A DNA stretch of 64,000 nucleotides from Turritopsis dohrnii (Eukaryota; Cnidaria; Hydrozoa; Anthoathecata; Oceaniidae): the NCBI GenBank assembly GCA_027922465.2, contig BQMF02000414.1, forward strand, positions 248,001-312,000, in the 5' to 3' direction. The notes beneath the pieces were generated by a model, which saw only the letters and a program-made list of their open reading frames with translations, was not told where the DNA came from and ran no database searches. The first letter of the stretch is position 1, and each line of letters starts with the position of its first letter. The position numbers and the translations under genes are program-made. This document shows, one piece after another, positions 33,392 to 47,039 of the stretch.

Positions 33392-35625
33392 CTAGTATCC
33401 CGGGTAAAAACTTTTTACCGAACTTAACTTGGAAAACATTAGGTCAAATGCACCATTCCCGTGTACGTACCCCGTGAAGAAAAAATAAATGATAGAATCG
33501 CAACTCAAAAACATTCCAGGAAGCGTCGCTCGCCACCCATGTTCAGTATGCGTTGTGTTGCAAAATTTAACTCGTGTAAAAGTTTCTACAGACATTAATT
33601 TTTTAATTCATTTCTTACATTCTGAAGATTAAAAACAGAAACAAATAGCAACATGGCTCAGAATAATATATTCATACACAGAAGAGAAGTAACTTTAATG
33701 TAAAAAAAATGGCAATATATAACACAGAACTGTTTACCCAGACATACGAAACCAAACATTACAAAATGTTATTTCAAAACAAATTGATACCTTCCAACTT
33801 TTTCTTATGTTCCAAAGTTACTACTGGACTGCAACCATTAATGAATTTTTGAAATGATATGTAGTAATGATATGTAGTCTGTTCTTCCCAAAACCATCAA
33901 CGTCATGATTAAAACCATGGGTTTCATTTCTTTATGCTTTTTTATTATTACCTAAAAAATTACTACTTGAATTGTAATACCGAAAACCTAATCATGCTAC
34001 AACAATATTGAAATAAAAAATAAAACAAAAAGAAAGAAAAAAGAAAAAGAAAATTCAAGTACACATTTATCCTAAAGATAACTATTAAAAACAAAATTTG
34101 GTCTATAAAGTCAACTGATACTTTGAGTCAATACGGGTTCACTCAACACTGGAGCTGAAAAGAATAAAGACTTTTACCTGGCATACATAACCAAACATCA
34201 AATTAATAAAAATAATTGAAACAACAAAATGCCCTACTTTGACCAAAACCATAATTGAATACCCAGAAGATATTAAAAGCAACAAATAAAAACATAATGC
34301 TAAACTTATATACCTAGCAAGTATGTATCTAGCAATTAACCTAACACTAAATAATGAATGCAGTAAACAAATATAAACTGAAGAAAAATATACCCCAACA
34401 ATGCTTCTTTTTTGTAGTACAATCGCAATGAAATACATAATCCATTCTTCTCTTAAATAACCTTCTCAACATACCATGTGTTTCATTTATACATTTATAA
34501 ATTTCGTTTATACATAGCTACACTTTTTCTTTTCTGACCTAAAATAAAAAGATTTCAGTAAAGAACAGCTACAATACTTACTACTACTGCAACCATATTT
34601 AAGCAAACCAAAACAAAAGGCATAAATGGCTGGCAGAAAGGCATGCAGAAAGGCATGCAGACAAAGCATCAAACAATTTGACAGCATAACACCTTCCCTA
34701 CTTCCACAGCCATGAGAAAGGAAAACAGTCATAGCTGTGGGACCATTTTTAATTGATCTGTAAATAAATAAATCAAATCTTCTTTGCTAACTATAAAAAT
34801 AATAATAGCGCGCGTTACCAAAACAAATTACTCTCGTCTTCGTTTTTCATCCAGTAGTATATAAACTAAACGAAAGAACTCATATAATAAGATCTATTCA
34901 AAGTTATAGTATTTAATCTTTCAAAGCTAAATTAAAACCATTCCTTACTGTGTAAAAAAACATCATTTTGTTCTGCATTTCTTCACTACACTTTCTTATG
35001 TATAGCGATATTTGATAACTAAAACGTAAACAAACATTTAAATACATTTAAATACAAATACATATACCTAACTTGTTCTTTTATTAATCAAAAATAAAAG
35101 TTTTATAATAATACCTTTTGTTCGTTCGATCTTTCTGCAGCTAATTCTTAAAAACTTCACTGCACTTCTTCTGTATATCTATGATTTTTCATTGTAAACA
35201 AACGATAATAAAATGTTTTATAATAATAGCAATACCTTCGTGCATACAAACCTTCGTCAGTTCTTTCGTCGATTTGCTGCCTAAAACAATCAAATTTAAA
35301 TTAAAATATTCGTATACAGAAAGAAACACGTCTTCTTCGCGAAGTTTCTTGCTCAGGAAATGATCGTTGACAAATTTCGAACGAAGAAGATTGCATTGCT
35401 CGCACTCCTCCAAAGACGTTTTTCGGCTGATTTCCACTGCGCAAACCAAAAATAACAAAATGGAGGAGCATATACTAATCGCAGAAAATCAAAGAAAGTG
35501 TTCTCGCTCTACTTGGTTTTACGACAAAAAGGGAAAAAATAAGAAGGATTTGACCGTGAAAAAAACCCCAAATATGTCACTCTCTAAAATAAAAGTGGTA
35601 TGCACAACGCGAATTAGTATATATA
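33392..35625 (-). mobile_element. Non-autonomous Helitron-like element, right copy
   Basis: On the minus strand it begins with the family 5' edge (ACTAATTCGCGTTGTGCATA, 35600-35625) and ends with a hairpin (GGTAAAAAGTTTTTACC, 33402-33418) and CTAG (33392-33395). The inner part matches 8095-9883. No transposase. It probably depends on an autonomous Helitron such as the one around 24-27 kb. Confidence 0.7.
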
Positions 35626-36060
35626 GATATATATATACAAATTTGATTTCTTATAGATTGACATTATGTAAAAACTAAATTTCTTAAAAAGTTCATAGTG
35701 GGAAAATGATTCGTTGCTGTCTCAGCACTATATTCTCACTTGATCGCATAGGACCTCCATTCCGGAAGTGTACGCGATATTGCCGGCTACCGATAACGTG
35801 TGGAAAGGAGTCCGATCGTGTACGAATGGAGTTTGATAGTGTACGAATGGAGTCTTGGAGTACAAAGAAGGAGTCCGAACATATTGTTAAAAAGGATATC
35901 TTCCTCAACTATAATGCGCTATAGCTAATAGGGATCTTATGAAACTACAATGACGACGAAGACGACCTCACATGAAAATATTCACAATTACGAAGCAAAT
36001 GGAAGTTAGCAGATGCTTCTTTTCACGTTGTACGTAGAATGTGAAATCTGATAATGATGT

Positions 36061-36390
36061 CAGGGGCTTTTCATATGGAGGTGGGCTGTTTCGGTTGACC
36101 GGGCTGGCTCAATTAGGTGATTTTCATCCTGTATTCATATGGCAGTTATTCCATCCCGCTCAGCCGAGATAATGTTTTTTTTTACATCATGCGTTTATTA
36201 ATATTACATCCCAATTGACTGGGATGGAGTGTTCATATGGGAAATTTTCATCTCGTCTAGCCAAGATCTCGGCGGCAACGCGAGCTGGCCCAGTTATCAT
36301 ATGAACACAATTTTGTTTTTCTATGTATTTCTAAAGGAAAACGAGATCTCGCCCGACCGAGCCAGCCTGCCTGCATATGAAAAACCCCTT
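36061..36390. mobile_element. 330-bp hAT-like MITE
   Basis: Inverted ends CAGGGGCTTTTCATATG and CATATGAAAAACCCCTT, plus matching subterminal GC-rich blocks (GGGCTGGCTC against GAGCCAGCCTG). CAGGGG ends are typical of hAT. A clean 8-bp target duplication was not found. Confidence 0.7.
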
Positions 36391-37002
36391 CATAAAATTT
36401 TAAACAATTCCTACTAGCACAGCATGAAATAGATTTCCATTCAAAATGGAAGCTATGAAGTCGCGCGAATCTTTTGTTCTTCTCACGTCGCCATCCTCGA
36501 TACTGTTGCAGCTTTGTAAGGTACCTAATTACTATCAAATGCGTGCTTTTCTCCTGCTAAGTTTATCAAGAAAACGATCCCAACACATTTTTTGAATTTA
36601 TCAGATAAATCTACAATCTGTCAGATGCATTTATTTCTTTAACAAAACCAAAGCATAATATTTGCAGCAACTAAATCATAACAAGCAAAGGTATAGTTGA
36701 GACCCTTCTGTAACAAAACATGATTAAGGAGGGACAGGAAGAAAAACTCGCAAACAAATCATAAAATAAAAGACGCTGTTGTGGTAATTTAGCCTTTTTT
36801 GGTCATTTATGATTTCTGAATTCCCTTGTCGTAAGCAAAAAAAAAAAAAAGGGGGCTAAATCCACTTTAATTTAAATTTCATGAAAGGTGTTAACATCTG
36901 CCATCCTTGTTCCATTTAAACAAATTTCCATCCTTTAATCCATGATACTTTTCACGAAGTTTCAACACTAGATATTTCCAATATTCAGCAATATTCCTGT
37001 AA

Positions 37003-37420
37003 TTAATCTTCAAATTTATTGGAATTCAAACATTCTTGCACTTCTATAGCCGTAAATGTTTTGATATTGAAAGAATTTTTGCATTCTGGTCGAGTTATTA
37101 AATTCAAACAAAGTCCCGTAAGAGCCAAATAGGTAGTCCTACTATGTTTACGAGTAGAAATGATGTCATCGATTCTTTTTATATTGAAATCGCGCTTCTC
37201 CTCTAAGAGATATGGACATAATAATTTAAACATGATTGAAACTATATGAACCCAGGCGTTTACAAAAAAATATCAGCAAAGTGCAATATAAACTAATCAC
37301 TAACTTCTTCCTGAACAGGTTTCCGTCTGTTTCATCACTTTCACATTCCGAAGCATAACTGCAACTACTGTCATCTTCATCAGCTCCAATATCAGGATTT
37401 TCGTCATTAGAAGCGCTGCC
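37003..37420 (-). pseudogene. Fragment with acidic exon and YR-like region, unassigned
   Basis: An acceptor (ATTTTAG at about 37421) opens an acidic frame (SNDENPDIGADEDDSSCSY, then SECESDETDGN). Downstream a second frame (37003-37233) encodes LLEEKRDFNIKRIDD and TYLALTGLCLNLITRPEC. The latter resembles the region around the first catalytic Arg of invertebrate tyrosine recombinases, but the match is weak. It could equally be an unknown host gene fragment. Confidence 0.3.
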
Positions 37421-38213
37421 CTAAAATAGCCATCTAATAATAAACAATACAGCACACTATTTACCAGCATTGTTATTAAAATTTTTCAATTTGACGGAAA
37501 TTGATGTCAAAATAATTAAAATTTTTGACAGGATACCTGAAAATCACCTGCGCAAGTTGGTTTCAAGTGCTAAAAATAAATACAAATTCAAAGTCATTCA
37601 AAGTAGTTTCGGTTTCTACTTCAACAACAACTTCGGTTTATATTTCAACGATAATTTTGTGTACTTCATTTTGGCGAAGACTGTATGTTTTTCTCTGTGT
37701 TTCATGTGTGAGGTTTGGCGAAGAAACCTGAAAGTTTATTATTATGTCAATTTTATTTTGCAAGAAATGAACAAAAAAGGAAAACACTCTCTCAGGAACA
37801 CTCTCTCCTCATCTCAAACTTTTCCCTATCTTAAACAAGTTTCTCTGTTCCTTAAATATTTCCGTAGACTAAATTTCTTTCTCTATCTGGAGCAAAAATG
37901 TCGATCCCTTGTAAGTGCGAGATAGAGGGAGTTATCTGTCTGCATCAGTGATTTTCTTTTCATTAAAGAGTGATAGAGCAGACAAAGCATCTTAGAAAAC
38001 GACACAAAACCAATCAGTGTTTCATGAATTACGTCACAGCATCCATCATTTACAATATGCAAATGTTTAGACGGTTCTGTCTTGGATTTGAACTAAGCTT
38101 TAAGCAATATAATAGAATATCGTAAAGAAATTATTCCCCAAAGTATCGACACTTTTGATCGGCGCAAATTTTTGTAGTGTTTATCTTGCACAGGCTATAG
38201 ATACTGCAACGTA

Positions 38214-38673
38214 TTATTTTTGAACCTGTTTCCTACCACCAAAGAACTTAGCAGGATTAGAGTTCTTATCAACATCATCTAACATGTCTAAAATTTTCTG
38301 TAACTCTTTTGGTTCAATGACATCTCTTTCCTGTATCCAACTTGCAACTTCAGCTTTCGTTGGCATAGATTTTTCGCACTTCTTCATGGCAAGAGTCAAT
38401 TGATCTACTGTGGATTTTTCTACTTTCTTTTGTTCACCTCCAACTTCAAGAATATCACCTATCATCATCGCTAACTTAAAAGCCTCTCGATGGTTCGCAT
38501 ACATATTGTAATGAATATTGGTCGTACTTTCTTTGTTTTTCATAAAGTGCTTTGCAAAGAAGCCACTATCGATCCCATCCACTTTACACCCGAAAGTTGC
38601 ACAAGCACATCTTATTCGGGTTGGAAGAAACAGCAAGATGCCTTTATGGGCAGAAGGATTTCTGCAAGATTTG
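38214..38673 (-). pseudogene. Tyrosine recombinase (Crypton-like), C-terminal catalytic part
   Basis: An acceptor (TTTTCAG) at 38674-38675 opens a frame with NPSAHKGILLFLPTRIRC, HFMKN and IHYNMYANHREA. These fit the late R...H...Y boxes of tyrosine recombinases; TRIR carries the second Arg and HYNMY the nucleophilic Tyr. A Glu/Lys-rich tail follows. The rest of the enzyme is not adjacent; a same-strand fragment with the earlier boxes lies at 47600-49412, with a Helentron between. Confidence 0.55.
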
Positions 38674-38769
38674 CTGAAAATGCACAAAAATGCAAAAACC
38701 ACAGCCTTGATCGGTTTAACTTTGGCAAGCTTTTCAATTATTTTTACAAAAATCAACTTAAACAAAATG

Positions 38770-41440
38770 TAAATATGAATTTTCGAAACCTTGAACTGTG
38801 AAACTATTATAATTTATCAGTTCTTTTTAATTCCACTAATCTCACCCTGTATTAAGTTTATGTGCCGGTCTGCATATGCTCAGACCACCTTGATATCATG
38901 TGGTGGGCATCATCACAACAAAGCTGCGCATTGCCGTCTAAACCATAAATAAAATCTGCCTCTTTCACTTTTCAAAATGTTGGCATGTCTGTTTCAAAGA
39001 TACGAATAGGCAGGTAACCATCATATGCTTAGGCGGGACAGGGGTGGTGGGAGGAGAGGGTGTAAGCGAAATATATTTGTTCACACTCGTTTGCATGAAC
39101 GCTATTACGAACGCCGTTGTTTTATATTTCAGTTAATTTCTTCGGGTTCGAACATTTTCCCCTCAAATTACATGAACAAAAAGGAAATTATGTACCAACG
39201 AATACGAAAAAACAAAAGCAAAAGTAACAATTTGATGTCATCTTTTTAAAATTTCAATACAAATATAAATTAGATGAGTTCTTCATGATTGACAGCATTA
39301 TTTACTCCAAAATGCGAGAGACAAAACGAGTTGACGGTTTGTATCGAACAGATTATCATCATTAAATCAGATCTTTATTTTGGAAACAATAATCTGGTTT
39401 CCCGATTGTTACAACAGCCTTCGTAATCATTATCTTGAATACATCTACACAGGAATTTGAACCATCAATTTCTCCAAAGTTCCGTGTGTAACGAACAAAC
39501 GAGCTGCACACAGTAGTATACATATAAATGATATACAGCATGGTCGATTATCTGTTTATCTGTGTCGGAGGATATATCTGGTACGCATGCTTAAAACATC
39601 CAGTTCGTGCATCCAGAAAAATTCAGAAATGTTCATATCTAACGTCATTAAATTTTATTTTCATTTTGCCTGTTATCGTACACAACCAAAAAGGTTAAGA
39701 CGGCTGTCTAAAGGAGAGAAAAAATACCGTTAATAATATCGAAAGTATATCCAATAACAATCAAAGTTAATCTTTCACATACATTTAAGCATCTTTTCTG
39801 GAATCCCCTTCGAATAACATGTAGAACCATGAAAGCGAATACAATACGGCAGCTTTAATCAACAATATCATTCCGTAATAAACATCACATTTTGCTCTCA
39901 CACAGTTCGTCAACATTTGCATACACACATCAGTTCTTGCAATTATACTTCACCGATTACAACTGGAACGAAGGCTTACACTTTCATCTCACAAAGACAT
40001 TCAATAATTTACAAATTCTTTTGAATAAATATTAAAATTGATTAAATTAATTATAATTAATTCCCTATATTATCCAATAAAAAATAGAGAGGATGACACA
40101 ATCACTAACTCACAATTTTTACAACACTAACAAACACTGAAGACAAAATTAGATTTTCTGGAAGTGCATTTTAAATCTTCATGTATATTTAACTCTGATG
40201 ATTACTTGCATTGCTATCTTGTTTGGTAACCTCCTGTGGCATAACATACACCTAAACAAACGCGAAAAGATCATCATTCAACAGTGCAAAACTATTTTTA
40301 TTTCTGTGTGGGCTATTGGGACGTACATTAAAAGAGAAATGATGATCGCCTCACGTTAGTTTAACATACAAGCACAATATGATCACAAAATGCTATACTT
40401 TAAACGTTGTGAAATTATAGAAAATAAGAATAGTATGAAAAGTTGCGAAATTAACTGAAATTGAAATTCACATGCTGAATTTTGTAAACGTTTTGTAGAA
40501 AGATCTCACATCATATTATAGACCCTTTGTTTGAGAAAAATGGAGCATTTTATAACCACCACAAACACAACCACTGACAACCCTCTCAAAAAATAGTGTA
40601 AATTCATACATAAATTTTCACAAATTTTGACATCATATTTACAATTGATTTCCAACTTAAACTCATAAACTTTAAAACACAAAATTTTGACATTAATATT
40701 TACATGCATATAAATCTAAGGTGATGGTGCATGAGTCCATTCAATTGATATCGCAGAAATGGGAAACTATAAGAAAGATTTCATTAAACATGATTTGGTA
40801 CTGCCATCTTAGTAGATCTGAAAAGATAAGACAAAAAATAATTTCAAATTTAATCATCTGCAAATAACCAAAAAACTTCATCAATTTTACAATTTAAACA
40901 AACTTTTCAAAAATATTTTAAACAACCCACAACCCACAAAGACAACTAAACAACCCACAAAGACGACTAAAACAACAGAGACAGATAAACATACTTAATG
41001 AGACCTAATGAGATCAAACAGACTACACCTGTCTTTCATTCCACTTCATAAATAGAACATGTATCTGTCCCTGCTGTAGACACATACATAAAACACACAC
41101 ATACCACACCCACACACTACACACACAGCCACAGGATCTTGTCAACAGCTTTCCATAGACATGTGCAACATTCACTATTTCAAATAACTAAACAACTTCA
41201 ATTAATTAAATTACAACCTTGAATGCAAAACAAACATTGCTTAGACAATTATGCTTTACCGCTTTACCTTCTTCACTATTTGTGCATCAATAAAACAAGG
41301 CAATAGACCAGTATTAGAAAAGGATTTGAATAACTTACAATGAATTGGATAAATAACTATACATCAAAAAATATGAATTAGAATTGGTGCCTAGAAAATA
41401 TTAGATTGCTGAACATTAACCATCTTATTAAGATTTAAAA
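38770..41440. other. No gene recognised
   Basis: AT-rich non-coding sequence with a CA-rich stretch at about 41090-41135. No supported ORF, RNA gene or clear element boundary. Confidence 0.6.
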
Positions 41441-41450
41441 CAAAACAATA

Positions 41451-42053
41451 TTAACTTGAAATTTTTACCTTGATTGCATCATGGTCTGAGAAAAAGATGC
41501 ACTTTACCATTGTCTCTAACTTGAAATTTGCAAGGAAGCTCTTTTTGATATAAACATGATCAAGTAGTGACCCATCAATATAAGTCGGCTCAGATACAAC
41601 CATCTCGTAATCGCTAAGAATTTCTGAAAGAGTATCACTAGATGTAAAATAATCAATATTTAAATCACCAAGCAGAATGTCAATATCAAAAGAATGGATG
41701 TAATTAGATAACTTATTGTAAAAAAGTTGCAATGGTTCACCATGTTTCCTATACAGTACCGCAATTCCAACCAAATCACTGCAAAAACTGTGTTTTAAAA
41801 CGTTAACATATAAAAAGCCAGATTCAGTTGAGCATGAATAAATGCCATGATTTTTTAATCCAATTGCCAAGCTCTGGTATTTATCATCTCCAACAGAAAA
41901 CATTAATTCAAAATCTAACAGCTCACATATCTCAGAACAATCATCGTGTTGTGACATTTGTGTCTCAGTAAGACATAAAACATCACTCTCCACTAATTCA
42001 TTTACACAAGCAATATCTTTTACATGCAATGACAATGAACGTGTATTCAGCAT
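41451..42053 (-). pseudogene. Helentron endonuclease domain (AP-endonuclease-like, EEP family)
   Basis: A 200-residue frame with the endonuclease/exonuclease/phosphatase signature: SDVLCLTETQM (metal-binding Glu), DIDILLGDLNIDYF (Asp/Asn), LLDHVYIKK and IFFSDHDAIKV (catalytic Asp-His). Helentrons carry this domain at the C-terminus of their Rep-helicase. Here the helicase frame (41998-42285) overlaps it in another frame near 42050, so the fusion is broken by a 1-nt shift or bridged by frameshifting. Confidence 0.8.
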
Positions 42054-43491
42054 TCAAACGTGTTTCTAACAGTGTCTCTAACCGTGGCAGTGGACAAGTT
42101 TGTCGCATCCGTTCATAATCCGTGAAAGCTCTTTTGTCAGCCTTTATGGCTTTTTTGTCAAACTTTCCAGTTAAAAACAAGCCAGATAAACTTGTAACTC
42201 GACTCATTGCAACGTACATTTGGCCAGGATTAAATCGCCTTTGTTTTTGTAAATCAAAACTAATAACAGCTTCAGGAACACTCAAACTTTATGAATACTA
42301 GTAGCCCAAGATAAAACTAAGGGAAACTGGGTTCTTTTTATTACGGGTGATGTGGTTACTCTTTTGTTGATATTAATATCAGTCTCTGAACGTTCAATTG
42401 GTACGCACTTATGGGTGACAGCATATCTGTCAGATGCCATTTTCATAATTCCAGCATTTTCATCAAGGAATTTAGCATAAATTTTTGTAATCTTACTACC
42501 AATCGTCATAAAATTGAATACTAAGCCCATTTGGCCATTGATGAGTTTGTCCTCTATATCTATATTCGATGTAAGCATCACTTTAGCCCCAATTTTTAAA
42601 ACAAGTTTCGTCGGTAGACCAGCAGTCTCAGTGTGTTTTCTATTGAGAGCATCACTGATGAGTCATTGAGGAACATCTTTCGGCAAGTCATCGATTGCAT
42701 TTATCACAACTTCTGGTTTTTCTAAATCTTTTAATTTTTTGTCGTTATAGTCCACAGCAGGTTTATTTTCAGCAAATAGATGAAGGGCATCAGTTGGATA
42801 CTGGGGAGAATTAGTACTGATAAATCGTGTTTTAAGGAGATCTTCATCATCAGCTGTTATATTGGCAACACGTACATTGTTTAACAAATCAATGAATACG
42901 GAATCTCCTTGTTGTCGCATCACTTCTGTTTACTCAGCAATTTTAAAAGTTTCCCATAATTTTAATAAATTCTCTACAAAGCCATATGGTGAATAAACAG
43001 GTCTTCCCATGACTGGTAGTAGTTGAAAAAAGTCTCCTGTAGCAATGACAGTTTTACCTGCAAAAGGGATCTGAATACTAACACCAAATATCTCACATAA
43101 TCGCATGTGAACATTTTTCAATAGTTCATCGGAAACCATGGATATTTCATCAATTATCACAGCAGACACTTCAGAAAGTTTATTACGCAGTGATGTCCTC
43201 ATCTTGTCGCTTAACGGTGCATAATTTTTACCATAAATACCAAGGCCAGAATGTATGGTAGTACCCAATATTTACAGCAGCGACACCTGTAGGTGCCAGC
43301 AATAAGACTCTTGGTTTTACTGGATCTGTGGCTTGGCGAAGTAGGACCTTTGATACAACATGATATATAGTTTTCAATAGATGTGATTTTCCGCAACCAC
43401 CTTGGCCGGTTAAGAAAATATGCAATGGCTTTAGATCTTTGAATTCCTTACAATTTCTCCTCTTGACAAGTTGTCGTGACCATGTTAACAC
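41998..43491 (-). pseudogene. Helentron PIF1-type helicase (multiple frameshifts)
   Basis: Successive frames give helicase motifs in order: Walker A FLTGQGGCGKSHLLK (about 43400), Ia LLLAPTGVAAVNI, Walker B SAVIIDEISMVSDELL, motif III GKTVIATGDFFQLLP, and the C-terminal LVLSWATSIHKV and GQMYVAMSRV. At least four frame changes interrupt the line. PIF1-like SF1B helicases unwind DNA 5' to 3' during rolling-circle transposition. Confidence 0.85.
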
Positions 43492-45565
43492 AATATCAAA
43501 AATTTCTCTCTGTTTGATATTGAGTGATCATATTGCCTTTCAGGGATAATTCCTGATGTTGCACGTGGTGTATCTTGTAAATCTTCCTCATCTGACATGT
43601 CGTTGTTATCATCCAAAATATCTTGGACAGCTTCATTCTCCTGTTGTGCAAAGGGATCACAATTAACATCAAGATCTGCTCTGTAGTTTTGGAAAGCATC
43701 ATCTACTAGTTCATCGTATGGTTCAATCTTTGATTTATTTTCATTTACGATGTCCAGCACACCAGTTTGACCAAGCTTTTCGACACACGTATTGTGTAAT
43801 AGTTCTGCCTCTGATCGAAAAGGATAGTACATAAACAACAAATGATGAGCATATCTCTCTGGATATTTGCGTCTGTTCGGAGTGTGATACCTTAAAACAG
43901 CACAGATTTTCCTGCATTTCAATTTAGATTTACTGTGTTCATTAATGGTACAACAGGGGGGTGTGGTGACGGATGGTTTTCTTCCATTAACAATTTGTTC
44001 AAAATTTCGGGCTGGTTATCATTTTCGTTGCTGTCAGTGGGCTTAGATTCCAAATAATAATGTGCCAAAAACTCAGCAAAACACATGTTATTCAGAGTTG
44101 CAAACTTTCCATTTTTGAAAGAATTATCAGGTCAGTCAAGGTAACGATCTAACATGTTTGTTTTGAAAATATCTGTACTTTCAGCAGGAAGATTATTTAA
44201 CTCTTCTTCAGATCTGCAAATTCGACCTGTTTTCTGGAACATTGCTGTTGGCAAAAATGACTTTCGGGAATGTTTTACGCAGCCACAATTCAGGCATTAC
44301 ATGATGCACAGCTTCTTGCAGAGAACATTCTCTTTTACAGGAATATGCTTTTGCAATAGTAAGCATTTGTTCAAATTTGTTCAAGTTATGGGACTTTGCC
44401 TCATCCAAAGCTTGTTTCATTGCTCTGGAGCAATCATCTTCTGCCTTTGAAAGATATTTACACATGTATGTTATGGCTTTATAGTGATTGAAGACAGGCT
44501 GAATGTCCAAATTTGCTTCCCATGCAGTCAAACCTTCTGCAAAATAGTTGTTAACAAAACAAGAATTTGGTGGGCGTCTAAGGTGAATTTCAAAGTCATC
44601 ATTTTTAGAAATTGAGAGTGCAGTGTAATATTCTTCTTCAGTTATGCCGAGTTTATCCAAAATTTCTGAAATAGTTCCAGCATCTTCATAATTATCTTTT
44701 AATGGATCAACAACATTATGCTTCTTAGGACATAGGTTTTCGTCGATATAACTTTTCACAGTATCTAACAGTGCTTTCCTACTTTCTAATATTGTTTCTT
44801 TGTCATCAGGGCTCACATCAACAGGAAGTGGACTAGAAATTATAGTGCAATCTGTAAAAAAATGACCAAAATTGAATCTGCATGTACTATTTTTGTACTT
44901 GCGACAGGTTTTTGAGTGATTGTGTACTTGGTATGCTTTTGCCAACTCAAACAATTGTGGTTCCAATTCTGTATCAGGCATGTCAGCTCTTACGATACCA
45001 TCAACAAATGCAATATAATCATCCTTAGTAGCTTCAGTTAATACGGGTGGGTCTTTTATCCAAATGAATACATGAACATGTGGGCTTCCAAGTACTTGAA
45101 ATTCAACCCTTATTACGTAATATTCAACCTTTCCTAACGGACCAGATAAGACAATTTTCTTGAAAAATGTTTCCACACGATACTGATTGCCAGAAACACA
45201 GGATTCATGTTCAACATTTCACATCTTTCTTGGTATGTCATGTTTCGAATTTCATCATCCTGTAAATTCATTTTATACAATTTTGACAGTATAGAAGCCA
45301 ACTCGAACCACCTCAGATCTGCACATGATAATGTCAAGAAAAATGTTGGAACACCAAGTTGTTTCACCATAGCTATTACTTCAAGCAAAAATCTTTTCCA
45401 ATATGCTGGAGTGCCTTTAATTTGGTTCATGAAGTTAAATGCTTCATCATTAGCAATGAAAGTCCGAACAGTTTCGCTAAAACTTTGACTTAACACGCCA
45501 GCCGTTAAATTACATCCTGATATTTTCTTCATTGCAATATTTATCTTGCTATGTAAATTTGTCAA
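43485..45565 (-). pseudogene. Helentron Rep (HUH) nuclease and linker
   Basis: 45134-45565 matches the Helitron-like N domain (KGTPAYWKRFLLEVIAMV, GVPTFFLTLSCADLRWFE). After a shift near 45170, 44208-45176 has the HUH motif (GSPHVHVFIW) and the tyrosine motif (FNHYKAITYMCKYLSK). The frame 43485-43922 continues toward the helicase with an acidic linker. The gap 43923-44207 holds more broken coding sequence. Confidence 0.88.
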
Positions 45566-45618
45566 CTGAAGGACATAATTAGCAAGAAAATTTTTGAGTA
45601 TAATTTAACAATCTTTGG

Positions 45619-46787
45619 TTAAAGATCATCGTATTCAAATCTGCCAAAAGGAAATAGGTGTGGAAAAGCCATCTCTTCACAAAATTTATCTGCATAAATT
45701 GGAATTGAAGTAATACCTTCACCTGGTGCAATAGTAACCGTGTCTTCATTGATATGAATAGGTACTTTGGAGGCCATTACAGTTTCATTAGTAGCAGTTC
45801 TGTTTGCGTCTAATGGATTATCATCCTCTTCATCTATTCCCTGTGAATTGCTTGAGTTCATATCAATTGGTTCATTCTCATCCTTAAAGCTGATCAGTTC
45901 TTCAGAAAGACCATTCATATCAACAATAAGATTATTGTATAATGGGTTGTGTTCCTTCAAAAAATTTAAAGACCTCAGAATCAACTCGGGTCGCACAGGT
46001 TCAAAGTAGACATGTCCACAGTACATAAGTTTTCTTTTTAATTTCAGCAAAAGTAAACCATTACTGTCAGCTGGTCTTGGTAAAACATTACAGACATCTT
46101 CAGTCTCAATCGGTACATTACAAATGGCTCCTTTTACTTTTGGAAAATTGCCTTTGGGTAGAATTACAACTTTCTTGAAAAGTATTCGTTTCGCTATCAA
46201 AACTTTCTCCAATCGGTTGATGTCAGAAAGATCTGATGGGAGATTATCAATTTCCAGATTGTTGGAAACAGCTTGAACTGGGTTTTACAGATCTATTCGC
46301 AACCATCAAAGCTTTCTACAAGTGAAAATGCAAAACTACTAGAAATAATTGCATAATTGGATTCGTTGAATAAAACAACAGATCATTTATACAAACAACG
46401 ATTACAAGCAACACATATGTAATAAGGTCCTTGAATAATCATTTTCTTAAATGTTTTAACTCGATTTGCAGCTTTCAAGGTAGATAGATTCACCATTGAA
46501 TGTTTTTCCCGTTTTCGTCGCAACTTTTCCAAATGTTTACGAGTTCCTATGCTTTTCATATATTTATCTTGAGAAGGTAAATCATCAACTGATAGGTATC
46601 GTGACAAATTCAGATGTTGATATAATTCATTTCCCTTAATCATTACAAAATCTAGGTCAGTTGTTTTCCAGAAACACATTCGTTTGAATTGTGACCAACA
46701 CAAACTAAACAATGCATTACATGCACACTGCATACCAGCACTTTCACCAAACATATGATTTCCTTGATGGAAAGATGCCTTGGTCAA
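45619..46787 (-). pseudogene. Helentron N-terminal region (protease-like fold and Cys-rich DUF6570-like domain)
   Basis: 46383-46787 starts SFHQGNHMFGESAGMQC, a motif with a conserved Cys seen at the start of many Helentron and PIF1-like proteins, and ends with CVACNRCLYK, a Cys-pair typical of the DUF6570-like domain. 45619-46212 continues that domain (CNVPIETEDVCNVLPRP) and ends in the lead-in to Rep (PIYADKFCEEMAFPHLFPF). The region between has a stop and frame change. Confidence 0.65.
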
Positions 46788-47039
46788 TTTAACTATGTTA
46801 TATGTCGGGCCAGGGTTACTTTAAACATCACCGTCAACAAGAAGTTGAATATTTTTCAGGAAGGTTAGATCAATAATAACTCCGATGAAGTAAATTAATC
46901 GCAATGTTCCAATACAAAAATTGTGCATCAATAACAATAGCAGTTTAAAGTGGTTTACATACACAATGTCTGCACATACTTTACAATAAAAAATGCCACA
47001 TGCTGCACGCCATTGGTCAACAGTAATCATGATTATATA

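Larger units (their letters stand above)
41451..47030 (-). mobile_element. Decayed Helentron (Helitron2-type) element
   Basis: The domain order N-terminal Cys-rich, Rep, PIF1 helicase, EEP endonuclease is specific to Helentrons. The coding strand is minus. Termini were not defined; the 47030 limit is only the last ORF upstream (46821-47030, unassigned). About ten frame breaks show it is old. Confidence 0.8.

Noticed and set aside
37470..37925. 151-residue plus-strand ORF as a gene
   Set aside because: Low-complexity Phe/Tyr/Asn-rich translation of AT-rich DNA, with no family features.
38490..38801. Plus-strand ORFs over the recombinase fragment
   Set aside because: Shadows of the minus-strand catalytic sequence.
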